Origin: Ostreococcus lucimarinus CCE9901
Taxonomy: Eukaryota > Chlorophyta > Mamiellophyceae > Mamiellales > Bathycoccaceae
Reading direction: 5' to 3'
Assembly (NCBI RefSeq): GCF_000092065.1
Contig: NC_009360.1
Location: 248,001 to 312,000, forward strand
Length of the DNA: 64,000 nt
Shown here: one piece after another, positions 29,545-39,401 of the stretch
Numbering within the stretch: the first letter of the stretch is position 1
Layout of the letters: every line of letters starts with the position of its first letter
The notes under the pieces: generated by a model
The model's input: only the letters and a program-made list of their open reading frames with translations
What the model was told of the DNA's origin: nothing
Databases searched by the model: none
Translations under genes and position numbers: made by a program

Positions 29545-30357
29545 CTAAAGCGCCCGCACGCCGACGATGGACTCCACTTGTTGCAGCGCTTCCAGCGCGC
29601 GCGCGCGCGACGCCGGGTCTTGTATCCCTCCCAATTCCTTCCGCACCTCCCCGAGCTCGCCCTGCACGTACTCCACCTGCGCCCCGGATAGAATTTTGTC
29701 GAGCTTCTTTTCCGGCGCAAACTTGGCTAAAACCCCCTCGTCTCGCACCCCCGCGTACTTCATCGCCGTCGTCATGTCCACCAACCCCGTCTTCGCCCCC
29801 ACCGGTCGCCCGTTCTCGAACAGCATCAGCGTCGGAAACCCGGTGACGGCGTACGCGCTCGCGTAATCCGCGTACGCGTCCACGTTCATCCTCGCCACGC
29901 GCGTCTTCGACCCCGCTTCCTCGAGCTTTTCCGGCAATTCCTCCCAAATCGGTTCCAATCGCTTGCAGTACGGACACCACGGCGCGTAAAACTCCACGAA
30001 CACCGCCCCCTCGCGTCTCGTCACCTCGCGCTCGAAATTCTCCGGCGTCAGCTCCACCACCCCGTCGTCCCCGCTCGCCGCGCGCGCCGTCTCGAATCCG
30101 CGCGCGCGCGTCGCCGCCGCGCGCATCACCACCCCCCCCGCGATCGCGCGCGCGAGCCCTCGCCGCGTCCCGCCCCCGTCGCCGCCGCGCGCCGTCGCGT
30201 CGTCGTCGTCGTCGTCGTCGCGCGTCTTCCGCGCGTCGCGTCGCCCCGTCGTCGCGCCGTCGTCCCGCGCCGCGCGTCGCGCCGCGCGTCGACCGCGTCG
30301 CGACGCGCGCCGTCGCCCGACCGCGGGCGTCGCGAGACCTCGCGCGGGCGTCGCCAT
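29545..30357 (-). CDS. Thioredoxin-fold protein with CPYC active site
   Basis: 270 residues. The first 95 are a basic/acidic low-complexity leader with a hydrophobic patch (RAIAGGVVMRAAA), possibly an organellar presequence. A single thioredoxin domain follows with FVEFYAPWCPYCKRLEPIWEEL, the cis-proline loop TGFPTLMLF and PDI-like order. The C-terminal 75 residues are a helical extension (GELGEVRKELGGIQDP). The domain resembles single-domain protein disulfide isomerases; compartment and substrate are unclear. Confidence 0.85.
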   Translation of the reverse strand: MATPARGLATPAVGRRRASRRGRRAARRAARDDGATTGRRDARKTRDDDDDDDATARGGDGGGTRRGLARAIAGGVVMRAAATRARGFETARAASGDDGVVELTPENFEREVTRREGAVFVEFYAPWCPYCKRLEPIWEELPEKLEEAGSKTRVARMNVDAYADYASAYAVTGFPTLMLFENGRPVGAKTGLVDMTTAMKYAGVRDEGVLAKFAPEKKLDKILSGAQVEYVQGELGEVRKELGGIQDPASRARALEALQQVESIVGVRAL

Positions 30358-30908
30358 GTCGACGCGCGTCGCTTTGACGCCGCGCCGACGCGTCGCCCCG
30401 CGCGACGGACCGGGGTGTTTTACATCCCGTATTCATGTATGTGAATACGTGATCCAGTGACGTATATAAACCACGACGAGACCCATCGCGGGGACGATCG
30501 CGGGGACGCTCTACTATTATTATACGACCACGACGCTCTTATTGAAGTCACGGATCCGGTATATAATGAACCCCGAACGCCGTCGAGGGGACCCATCGAT
30601 CGCGTCGACGGCGCGCGACGGCGGACGACGACGCGCCGCGCTCGAGCGCCTTGATCCTTCGCGACGCGACGCGAACGCGCGACGATCGATCGATCGATCG
30701 AGCGCGACGCCTCGACGCGACGCGACGCGACGCGACGCGAATCGCGCACCGGGACATTCGCGCATTCGGCGGTTACGACGATTGCCGACACGCGGCGAAT
30801 CGAATCGCGCGCGCCGAGCGCGACGCGACGCGACGGGACGATCGCGGGGAATCGCGCGACGGCGAAACGATCGCCGACGTCGAACGGGCGCGCGCGCGAT
30901 CGATCGAG
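30358..30908. promoter_or_regulatory. 551-base divergent gap with TATA-like elements
   Basis: Between the thioredoxin-fold and DUF760-like starts. Part is unusually A/T-rich for this window: TATATAAA at 30463-30470 and TATATAAT at 30560-30567, with an 8-bp hairpin at 30428-30449 (6-base loop). The rest is GATC and GACGC simple repeats (about 30680-30740). The TATA-like sites could serve either gene; no convincing extra gene is seen. Confidence 0.45.
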
Positions 30909-32165
30909 ATGGAACGCGCGGTCGCGCGCGCGACGGGACGAGGCGCGACGACGACGACGCGCGACGACGGGACGCGACGACGGGACGCGACGCGAACGAC
31001 GCGAGCGACGCGAGCGATGCGAAGGGCGCGAGCGATGAGAGACGGTGGGGATCGTGGTGACGATGGCGGTGAGGCGACGCGCGCGATCGGGATCGAGTGT
31101 CGGACGAGCGCGGGGGACAGGCTGCGGGAGACGCTCGCGAGGGAGGGCGGGCGAGGGTTCGAGCGAGACGCGAGACGCGCGCTCAGGGAGCTCGTCGCGA
31201 TGGGGTACACCGCGGGGGAGGGCGCGGAGAGCGCGGAGTGCGATCGGGATTGCGTGATCGGACGCGCGGCGATGACGAGGATGGAGGTGGAGGATATCAT
31301 GTACCTGAGCGCGGCGCGGGAAGTCGTGCGAGCGGGCGGCGGCGGCGGCGAGGCGAGCGACGCGCGGGAGAGCGCGGCGGATGACGGGCGAGGGCGCTTG
31401 CGGTTGATGCATCGATGTCAACGGCTTCAGGAGCTCTTACCGAAAGGTTCGGATGAGTTCATGATCAATTTGGTGCTGCGCGTGATCGATAACGTGTCCA
31501 AGCATTCGCATAAAGTCGGGTTGACGCACGCGGTGAAGACGTCGACGTTGGCGGACGTCTACTCAAAGTGCGCGTCTTTCGGTTACTTTTTACAGGCGAG
31601 CGAGCGAAGGTTAGAGCTCGAGCACTTCGTATCGACGAACGTCGACTTCGTGCACTTGGAAAAGCTGGCGTATCCCAAAAAGTTGGCGCGGTACGGCGTG
31701 TTGCGCAGCGGCTTGAAGGCGCTCGAGGGTTCGACGCCGAGCGCCGTCGCGTCGCGCGTCGCCGGGTACGAGGTGCCGGTTCCCTTGCGAGTTCCGGGGG
31801 GAATTCAGATTCAAAACGATATGGTTTCGCTGAAAGAGTACATCGACGAGATGGGTCCGTCCGCGCGCGCGCACGCGGCGCGCATCGCCTCTGTAGAGGC
31901 GACGGAGGTGTTGCAACTGCACGTCGCCTCGCTCTTCGCCGGCGATCGAGGACGAGTGCTGACGAGTCTGGGGCAGTTTCGGCGCAAACCGCATCGAAAC
32001 GGAGGAAACGATACCGCAGACGAGCAACGCGTGTCGGTGCACGTGAATCAGCTCAAACACATCGTTCTCGAGGCGTGCGCGTTCGGCGCGACTCTAGCGA
32101 AGATTGAAGCTTCCATCGACTGCGAGTCGATCGAGTCGTCGAAGCCGCTTTTAACTCGCTTGTAA
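30909..32165 (+). CDS. DUF760-like protein of unknown function
   Basis: 418 residues from the ATG at 30909; the true start is uncertain because the first 100 residues are Arg/Thr/Ala-rich. The core begins at RLRLMHRCQRLQELLPKGS. Two blocks resemble the plant DUF760 family: SLKEYIDEMGPSARAHAARI with VEATEVLQLHVASLF, and LKHIVLEACAFGATLAKIE near the C-terminus. DUF760 proteins are mostly plastid proteins without known activity. The match rests on remembered motif shape. Confidence 0.7.
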   Translation: MERAVARATGRGATTTTRDDGTRRRDATRTTRATRAMRRARAMRDGGDRGDDGGEATRAIGIECRTSAGDRLRETLAREGGRGFERDARRALRELVAMGYTAGEGAESAECDRDCVIGRAAMTRMEVEDIMYLSAAREVVRAGGGGGEASDARESAADDGRGRLRLMHRCQRLQELLPKGSDEFMINLVLRVIDNVSKHSHKVGLTHAVKTSTLADVYSKCASFGYFLQASERRLELEHFVSTNVDFVHLEKLAYPKKLARYGVLRSGLKALEGSTPSAVASRVAGYEVPVPLRVPGGIQIQNDMVSLKEYIDEMGPSARAHAARIASVEATEVLQLHVASLFAGDRGRVLTSLGQFRRKPHRNGGNDTADEQRVSVHVNQLKHIVLEACAFGATLAKIEASIDCESIESSKPLLTRL

Positions 32166-32243
32166 TCAATGTTTTTGAATACCTTAGAAGGAAAACGAGG
32201 TTGATACAACTTCCTACCGTGCTAATTCGTTATCGCTAGGTCG

Positions 32244-33391
32244 TTATCGACGACCGATTCCGCTCTTCGCCGGCCGCGGCTTGACTTCTGTTTCGTTCAC
32301 GGCGTGCAAGTAAATGTTATTCGGCGTGTTTGACAGCGGGTTGTCACCGCCCTTGCTCCAATCGTACGACACCGCGTACGCGTAAATCGTCCCATCGCGA
32401 TTGAAGTTCCCGCACGAGATGGGTGCCGAACACTTGGTCATGTTCTTTAGGCGTTGCTTACTATCCTTGTCCCAAAAGTTGAAGTTGCCGTCGGCGCCCG
32501 CGGTGACGAACGTTCCAAACGTCGGGTGGAACGAGATGGAGTTGACGGCGTAAATGTCTTGCGTGCCTTCTCTGTGACATTTGAAAGTAAAGTTCTTGCT
32601 TTGCAAATTGTCTTCCACGTGCTGAACCGCGACGCGTCCTTCGATGGAGCCGACCAAGTAGCCCGAGCGATCGGGAAACGTGGCGACGCATCGCGTCTGA
32701 TACTTGAGCGGCGATAACAACTGCTTGTACGGCACTTGCGGGTTGCTCAAGTTGAAAATCTGAATCTGTCTCTCGGCACATCCCACGACGAGCAAAGGGT
32801 GCGTGACATCTAACGCGTAACACCGTTCGGGGAGCTGAACCTGGAGCGCGGGATTCGGCTGACGCGTGTCCCAATACTTCAACGTTCGATCCCAAGATCC
32901 GGTGACTAACAACCCCACCTGTTCGATCCACGCCATGTGTCTGATCGCCCCATCGTGCTGCGCGATCTGCGTCGCCTGCCCGCTCGCCAAGTCCCATTTC
33001 TTCGCGATGTTATCGCACCCGCCCGTGAACACGCTCGCGCCGTCGCTCGACCACGAGCTACACAGCACCGGCGCCTCGTGCTTCGTCGACGCCTTCGGCA
33101 TCGCCTGCCCATTGTTCGCCACCTCATAGCAATACACCTACATCGCGTCTCGACGCACCGCGTCGTCTCGTCAGTCCCCGTCGTTCGCTCGTTCGCTCGT
33201 TCGCTCGTTCGCGTTCGCGTTCGCGTTCGCCTCGCGCGTTCACGCACGTCTCCGTCCCACGCCGTCGCCACCAAAAAATTCCCCGTCGGCGACCACGACA
33301 GCGAGCTTATCCCATCGTTCGGCGGATTCGCCACCAGAAAGTCCCCGTTCGGGTTCGCCGGCGCCTGCGTCGCCGCCTGTCCCCACGACAT
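32244..33391 (-). CDS. RAE1: mRNA export factor RAE1, WD40, two exons
   Basis: Exon 1 33391-33248 encodes MSWGQAATQAPANPNGD to VATAWDGD; exon 2 33137-32244 continues VYCYEVANNG. Joined in phase 0 they give 345 residues, the normal Rae1 length. The 110-base intron starts GTGCGT, ends TGTAG, has ACTGAC about 33 bases before the acceptor, and contains tandem GTTCGCTC and GCGTTC repeats. WD motifs include GSWDRTLKYWDTRQPNP and TAGADGNFNFWDKDSK. RAE1 binds Nup98 at the nuclear pore and acts in mRNA export and the spindle. Confidence 0.96.
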
Positions 33392-33813
33392 CGCCTCGCC
33401 TCAACGATCCCTTCCGTCGTCCTTCGTCCGTCGTCCGTCGTCCTTCGTCCGTCGTCGGTCGGTCCGTTCGCTCGCGCGTCGTCGCGTCGATCGGTCCGCG
33501 TCTTCGCGCGTCGCGCTCGCGTCGCCGCGCCGTTTTTTCGCGCGCCGTTTTTTCGCGCGCGACGAATCGCGCGCGACGAATCGCGACGCGCGTCGGCGCC
33601 AACTTTTTATCGATGCACGAGCGCGTACTCGATCGTCTTCGAACGCCATCCCCGAGTGCGATGCGCGACGCGCGCGCGTCGTACGAAACCCCGTCCCGGG
33701 CGCGACACGTGACCGCGCGGACGCCGGGCGACGCCGATCGCTCGCGCGCGCGCGCGTCGCACACCGGGACGCGACGCGGCCGACGCGCGAAGACTGCGCG
33801 CGATCCGAGCGCG
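33392..33813. promoter_or_regulatory. Divergent gap between RAE1 and TrpD with tandem repeats
   Basis: 422 bases. It contains a pyrimidine-rich CGTCGTCCTTCGTC-type repeat (about 33413-33460) and two adjoining exact tandem repeats at 33526-33583. In-frame ATGs at 33613 and 33661 could extend TrpD into this gap. Confidence 0.5.
33526..33583. repeat. Two adjoining exact tandem repeats, 2 x 15 and 2 x 14 bases
   Basis: Unit CGCGCCGTTTTTTCG occurs at 33526-33540 and 33541-33555, followed at once by CGCGCGACGAATCG at 33556-33569 and 33570-33583. The junctions create TTTTTTCGCGC twice, which resembles an E2F/DP site (TTTCGCGC). Confidence 0.85.
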
Positions 33814-35043
33814 ATGCGCGCGTTCAACGCGCCCGCGGCGACGGCGACGCGCGGTGCGGTGACGACGGCGACGCGACGACGACGCGCGACGACGATGGAG
33901 GGACCGAGCGCGACGATCGCGGCGACGACGATGCGCGCGAGGCGATGGGAACGCGCGCGAGGGTGCGGGAACGGGCGCGCGGGACGCGCGGTCGTCGCGC
34001 GGGCGACGGCGAGGCGCGCGGCGGTGGATCTGCGGAAGGTGATCGAGGATTTGTGCGAGGGGGCGGATTTATCCGAGGAGGACGCGCACGCGGCGATGGA
34101 GGCGCTGCTGGACGCGGATCCGACGCAGATCGCGGCGTTTTTGGTGCTGCTCCGGGCGAAGGGGGAGACGGCGAGCGAGATGGCGGGGTTGGCGCGAGCG
34201 ATGCAGTCGAGAGCGGTGACGGTGGACGCGGGGGACGACGTGCTGGACATCGTCGGCACGGGGGGGGACGACGCGGGCACGGTGAATATTTCCACTGGAT
34301 CGTGCGTGTTGGCCGCCGCGGCGGGAGCGAAGGTGGCGAAACACGGTTCGCGATCGGTGTCTTCGCTGTGCGGGTCGGGCGACGTGCTGGAGGCGCTCGG
34401 CGTGGACATCGAGCTGGGACCGGAGAGCATGAAGCGCTGCGTCGAGGAAGTCGGCGTCGGATTTATGTTCGCGCCGAGATATCATCCGGCGATGGCGAAG
34501 GTCTCGCCCGTGCGCAAGGCGCTCAAGGTGCGAACGGCGTTTAACATGTTGGGCCCGATGTTGAACCCGGCGCACAGCAAGTACGCGCTCGTCGGCGTGT
34601 ACAGCACGGGGGTGCAGCAACTCATGGCGGACTCGTTGATGAAGCTTGGGATGAAGAAGGCGTTGATCGTGCACTCCATGGGATTGGACGAACTCACGCC
34701 GGCGGGACCCGCGGACGTCGTCGAGGTGACGCCGAGCGGCACGCGCGCGTACACGTTCGAGCCGAAGGATGTCGACATTAAGCCGTGCACGCTCGAGGAT
34801 TTGCGCGGCGGCGACCCGACGACAAACGCGAGAATTTTGCGAGCCGCGTTGGAGGGTGAGAAGGGCCCGGTCGCCGAGACCCTGATTTTGAATGCCGGCG
34901 TCGCTATGGCGGCCGCGCAGCAAGCGAAGGACGTCGTGGAAGGCATCGCCATGGCGAGAGAGGCGCACGAGAGCGGCAAGGCGGGCAAAACGCTCGACTC
35001 CTGGATCAAGCTCACCCAAGAATTGAGAAAGACCGAGGCGTAG
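33814..35043 (+). CDS. trpD: Anthranilate phosphoribosyltransferase, plastid
   Basis: The ATG at 33814 gives 409 residues with an Ala/Thr/Arg-rich presequence of about 70; in-frame ATGs at 33613 and 33661 are alternatives. Family motifs: DIVGTGGDDAGTVNISTGS (PRPP site), AKHGSRSVSSLCGS, FMFAPRYHPAM, RTAFNMLGPMLNPA. The enzyme transfers phosphoribose from PRPP to anthranilate in tryptophan synthesis, in plants within plastids. It converges on the RBM22-like gene. Confidence 0.96.
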   Translation: MRAFNAPAATATRGAVTTATRRRRATTMEGPSATIAATTMRARRWERARGCGNGRAGRAVVARATARRAAVDLRKVIEDLCEGADLSEEDAHAAMEALLDADPTQIAAFLVLLRAKGETASEMAGLARAMQSRAVTVDAGDDVLDIVGTGGDDAGTVNISTGSCVLAAAAGAKVAKHGSRSVSSLCGSGDVLEALGVDIELGPESMKRCVEEVGVGFMFAPRYHPAMAKVSPVRKALKVRTAFNMLGPMLNPAHSKYALVGVYSTGVQQLMADSLMKLGMKKALIVHSMGLDELTPAGPADVVEVTPSGTRAYTFEPKDVDIKPCTLEDLRGGDPTTNARILRAALEGEKGPVAETLILNAGVAMAAAQQAKDVVEGIAMAREAHESGKAGKTLDSWIKLTQELRKTEA

Positions 35044-35109
35044 ATTTTTAATGCAGTTATTTTCGTTTCGCTATTCAATCAATGAGTGTTTCGTTACTAA
35101 ATGATCCGT

Positions 35110-36252
35110 CTACTTCTCGGCTTCCTGCTTCTTTGAAACCGCTCCCATCTGCGAAGGATCCATCGACGGGTACTTGGTCGCGTGCCCCACCGCGGCCGGC
35201 GCAGGCATGGGGATCGCCACATGCGCCGGCATATCTGGCGGTAAAGCCTGCCCATTCGCTGGAGCTTCCACACCTGGAGCCATCATCATCACGGTTGGTG
35301 GCGGTGCCGGCGCAGACCCTTGGTTGCCGCTCGCTTTTTTCGCCGCCGACTTGCCCCACTGGAGTCGGCATCGCTCTCCGTTGATTTCGAGATTTATCGC
35401 CGCATCTTCCGCCGCCTTCTCCGCACCTTCGCGCGTGGCGAAAGTGATGAACGCACATTTCTTCGTCCCAATCACGCGAATGCCCTTGATTTCGCCGTAC
35501 TGATAGAAGCGCGAGTTGATGTCGTCCTCGGTGACCTTTTCCGGGTCGACGCCGCCTACAAACAACGTGGTGATGCTCGCATCTTCGGGTGGCGTCAACT
35601 TTTGGCTCGGTCGCTCTTTCGCGCGTTTGAGCATTTGTTCCGCCACCGGATCGTTCGTCCCGAAGTATCTATCCTTAATATTTTGCTTTCTCAACTCTGG
35701 CGCCGCGCTCAGTTCCGGCATGTGCGTATCCCCGTTGCAAGGTCGATACGGACAATCGTTCCTCGTGCACGCGTTTCTCAACCAAAACGTGCATATCGGC
35801 GTTTTATTCTTGTTATAATACGGCTTCTTCCTCGCCAACCGCATCAACAGTTCGTTATTTTTCTCCTTCCCATCCTTCTCGTACGCGTCCTCGCCCTCGT
35901 CCAGCTTTTTCGCGATCTCATTCACCGCGAAATCCCGGTTCACCGAGCTCGACGGCAGCGCGCTCCCTCCCGCGCGTCCCAGCGCGGCGTCCCGCGCGGC
36001 GACGGGTATCCCGTAATCTAAATCCAGCAGGCACACCTGGCACACGTTCTTCGCCTGCGCGATCTCTTTGCACACCACCGTCTTCTTGTACCTCGCCTCG
36101 TTCCCGGGTCGCCAGCGAAACACGGTGAAGGGGCGACCGCTGATCGCGCACTCGCCGCCGAGCGGCATCTTTTGCACGCGCACGTACGGGTTGGGGCCGA
36201 GGCAGTCCTCGCACACCACCGGGAATTCCCTGGCCTCGGATTCGTCCGACAT
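35110..36252 (-). CDS. RBM22/Cwc2-like splicing factor
   Basis: 380 residues from the ATG at 36252. The N-terminal zinc-binding part has CxxC pairs (VVCEDCLGPNPYVRV, KNVCQVCLLDLDYGIPV), then a CCCH zinc finger (PICTFWLRNACTRNDCPYRPC), an RRM (TTLFVGGVDPEKV ... KKCAFITFATREGAEKA) and a Pro/Ala-rich tail. This order is that of RBM22 and yeast Ecm2/Cwc2, which contact U6 snRNA and pre-mRNA in the active spliceosome. Confidence 0.95.
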   Translation of the reverse strand: MSDESEAREFPVVCEDCLGPNPYVRVQKMPLGGECAISGRPFTVFRWRPGNEARYKKTVVCKEIAQAKNVCQVCLLDLDYGIPVAARDAALGRAGGSALPSSSVNRDFAVNEIAKKLDEGEDAYEKDGKEKNNELLMRLARKKPYYNKNKTPICTFWLRNACTRNDCPYRPCNGDTHMPELSAAPELRKQNIKDRYFGTNDPVAEQMLKRAKERPSQKLTPPEDASITTLFVGGVDPEKVTEDDINSRFYQYGEIKGIRVIGTKKCAFITFATREGAEKAAEDAAINLEINGERCRLQWGKSAAKKASGNQGSAPAPPPTVMMMAPGVEAPANGQALPPDMPAHVAIPMPAPAAVGHATKYPSMDPSQMGAVSKKQEAEK

Positions 36253-36458
36253 GACGCCTCGAACGCGTCGCGGTGTGACGGCGGCGGTTCGACGCGGGCG
36301 TCCCGCGCGCGCGATGCGCGGCCGCAGCGACGCACACACGGACGCGCGCGCGCGGCTCGCGCGGCGGGACGCGCGCGAGCGCGCGAGGCGTCGTCAAGGG
36401 GGGCGATCTCGGCGCGCGGCGCGCGCGGCGACGAGAAAACGCTTCGGGACGGCGCGCG

Positions 36459-39350
36459 ATGGCGCGTTCGAACGATGCGGATGCGTCGGCGATGGCGTCG
36501 TTGGCGTCGGCGAGGCGGTACGCCTATCTCAGTTCGATCGTGCACGCGGAAGAAGACGATGAGGATGACGTCAGGACGCGCGCGATGGGGACGCTGAGCG
36601 CGATGGTGGCGAGCGTGGGGTTGGATGCGAGCGTGGCGCGCGCGTTGGAGAGCGTCGTGAGCGGGACGCCGAGCGCGAGCGCGCGGGCGCCGGGGACGTC
36701 GGCGAGTCTGCTGCCAGAGGTTTCGATGAAAGACTTTGAGGGGTATCTACGACGAACGCGGGAGCGCTACGCGGAGTTCGTGGAGCAGCGAGCGTACGCG
36801 GCGGCGGCGCGAGCGACGCCGGAGGAGCGGAGCGAGGCGCGGTTGCGGCGGTACGAATTAGAAGAGGGCGTGAGTGAATTAAGCAGCGTGCCGGACTTGT
36901 TCTTCGACGAGACGTTTGATTTGAGTCGACCGGAGACGTTTGCACGGGCGTGTGCGGGATTAGAGGATCAGAGCTTGCGGAATCTAGCGCGCGCTTCCAT
37001 GGATGCGCAGGAACATTTAAGCGCACACTTGGATACGATCGAGCAGCATTTGATTCGAGAGATCATCGCGAAGAGCGATGAGTTCTTTGATGCGCTCAAG
37101 GAACTGCGCGATCTTCACGACTCGATGACGGAGACCCAAATCACGGTTGGTTCGATGCGTCAAACCGTCAGGAACATTGGCGAACACTTGGTCAAGCCGG
37201 GGCAGCTCATGATAGACTTGAACGACAAGCGGGACAAAATGCAAGGATTGACTGAAAAATTTGCATCCATCGCCGCGCTTCAACAAATGCGTTTGGATAT
37301 GGACGTTTTCGTTGAGAGTACGGATTATCCAGGCGCGCTGCAAATCGCAGAGGATATTAGGAAAACTTTGGCGGATGACAGAGTGCTCGCCGAGTTGTCG
37401 TGTTTCAGAAAGCTTCCAGAGCACATCGAACGGACGGTCAGTAAAGTGCGAAACGTCATGATTAGTGATTTCGTAGCGGGTGCAAGCCTACCGAGGGACG
37501 CCAAGGCTGTCGTCTCCCCGAAAACACTCGAACATCTGTCAAAGGTTGCCGCGGCGAACGGATTGAAACCGCCGGCTGCGAATTTCAACGAAGCGCCCCA
37601 GTTTGGCGATAAGAGAGGAAACGTGCTCGACACTACGATTCCACCTTTTATCGCACTGTTATTTTCCGGAAGTTCCTTTGTTTGCGATGCACTCGAGGCG
37701 TGGTCGTCTGCTATGTCGGAAGACGTGCGCCAAATCGAGCACGTCGCCGTAGACGTGATGCTCAGTCGAGTCACGGGGGAGCGAGTCAAGAGCTCGACGA
37801 CGTGCATGGAAGAAGGCGTGTTTGACTCCGCGTACGCGAATGCTATTCGAAAGTTACCCGGTGAGGTCTTTGTGGAGATGCTCGTGGCGTTGACAGAGAC
37901 GTTCAACGCGTACTTTGAACGGGCCAACCAAATCAAACTCGTAATTCGTGGCGTCATCGGTAACGATGAAGAGGCTTTAACGCAGCTTCGTTCGATCGAT
38001 GAAAATTTAATATTGGCCGCGCACGAAGCCGCGACAAACTTTGATTACGTGTGCTCGCAGACCGCTTTGGCGACGTCTAATGAGGCTTTGAATAAAGTCA
38101 TAGACATCGCACAAGGACGATTTGCGAAAATTCTTGGCATTCGAGCTCCCATGAACATCAACTTGAGCGCTCGAGAGTTCATGCGAATCATGGATGCGAC
38201 GAACGGATTCTTAGACTTGGCCGAATCGCTTGGCAAGCATCGCTGTCTCAGCCTTCGTTCAACGGTTGCAAATCAAAGCAAAGCGTTCATCCGCGAGCAA
38301 CACGCCACGGCTTCAACAAAGCTCGTATCTTTGCTAGAATGTGAGACGTGGGCGCTCGCAAAGTTACCAAAACACTTTCAAGCACTCGTAGACGCATTAG
38401 CAGATGGTACGAGTAAGCTTCCAGATGTCATGAGCGAAGATGTAGGCGATGCATCGTTCGTCGTCGTGGCGGATGAAAAATTTCACCCAGTGAATAGCGC
38501 CGTGCTACTTCTGCAAATGTTGACCGACTACGTGCGCCTTGCGCGCCAGATTCCGTCTCTCTCCACGGAAGTGACGCATCGAACGATAGATCTCGTGAAG
38601 CAGTACAATACGGCCGTGTGTCAACTCATTCTGGGTGCGGGCGCGATGCAAGTGTCCAAGCTGAAATCCATCACTGCGAAACATTTATGTTTGGCGCAGC
38701 AGAGCGTTTCGCTCTTCGCATCTCTTCTTCCAACCTTGCAAGAAGCCATGTGCGCTCTAATCGAAGGCCCAAAACACGTCCTTCTTCGTCAAGAGTTCGA
38801 GCGGATGCTGCGAGATTTGAAGCTGCACAAGAGTGAAATTCACGACAAGCTCGTGAGCATCATGCGCGATCGAGTGGAGTTCCATTTGCACCGCTTGGCC
38901 TCAATCGTCGAGTCTCTGCGCGACGAAGGCAACGTAAAGCAAGTCGATGGAGCAAGCGATTTCGCGATTTCGTTAACGAAAGAGATGGGAACTTTGCGAC
39001 GCGTCATATGTGAATTATTATCTGAAGACGACAGACGAGACGTTCTTGGCCGCGTACGCGACGAAGCCGTCGCGTCGATCGTTTCGCGAGTTCAGTCTTT
39101 GGAATCGGGAGACAATTTGCGAATTATCGCGCAGCTGAGTGTTGACTTAGACGTTTGCGCCGATTCCATGAAGGAGATGCCGGTATCAGGCGCCGATGCG
39201 TCTGAAGACGCGCTTGCGTCGCTCGCGAGCGCATTTCGATTAAAAGTACCCCCGCCCGTCGTGAATGAACCGGCAGACGACGTCTCCGCGCGAGAAAAAG
39301 AACAAGTAGGGCAAAACAAAGCAGCGGACGATAAACCTAGCACCGATTAG
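36459..39350 (+). CDS. VPS54: VPS54, GARP tethering complex subunit
   Basis: 963 residues without introns. After a low-complexity N-terminus comes the conserved Vps54 N-terminal helical region (about 170-320: FFDALKELRDLHDSMTETQ, MQGLTEKFASIAALQQMR) and, at about 740-870, the C-terminal VPS54-type domain (LSTEVTHRTIDLVKQYN, LILGAGAMQVSKLKSITAKH). VPS54 joins VPS51-53 in tethering endosome-derived vesicles at the trans-Golgi. GC content falls clearly from the 5' to the 3' half. Confidence 0.9.
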   Translation: MARSNDADASAMASLASARRYAYLSSIVHAEEDDEDDVRTRAMGTLSAMVASVGLDASVARALESVVSGTPSASARAPGTSASLLPEVSMKDFEGYLRRTRERYAEFVEQRAYAAAARATPEERSEARLRRYELEEGVSELSSVPDLFFDETFDLSRPETFARACAGLEDQSLRNLARASMDAQEHLSAHLDTIEQHLIREIIAKSDEFFDALKELRDLHDSMTETQITVGSMRQTVRNIGEHLVKPGQLMIDLNDKRDKMQGLTEKFASIAALQQMRLDMDVFVESTDYPGALQIAEDIRKTLADDRVLAELSCFRKLPEHIERTVSKVRNVMISDFVAGASLPRDAKAVVSPKTLEHLSKVAAANGLKPPAANFNEAPQFGDKRGNVLDTTIPPFIALLFSGSSFVCDALEAWSSAMSEDVRQIEHVAVDVMLSRVTGERVKSSTTCMEEGVFDSAYANAIRKLPGEVFVEMLVALTETFNAYFERANQIKLVIRGVIGNDEEALTQLRSIDENLILAAHEAATNFDYVCSQTALATSNEALNKVIDIAQGRFAKILGIRAPMNINLSAREFMRIMDATNGFLDLAESLGKHRCLSLRSTVANQSKAFIREQHATASTKLVSLLECETWALAKLPKHFQALVDALADGTSKLPDVMSEDVGDASFVVVADEKFHPVNSAVLLLQMLTDYVRLARQIPSLSTEVTHRTIDLVKQYNTAVCQLILGAGAMQVSKLKSITAKHLCLAQQSVSLFASLLPTLQEAMCALIEGPKHVLLRQEFERMLRDLKLHKSEIHDKLVSIMRDRVEFHLHRLASIVESLRDEGNVKQVDGASDFAISLTKEMGTLRRVICELLSEDDRRDVLGRVRDEAVASIVSRVQSLESGDNLRIIAQLSVDLDVCADSMKEMPVSGADASEDALASLASAFRLKVPPPVVNEPADDVSAREKEQVGQNKAADDKPSTD

Positions 39351-39401
39351 ATCGTCCTCACGTGTATAACAATTGTAAAGCTAAGCATCCTCACGCGCGC
39401 T

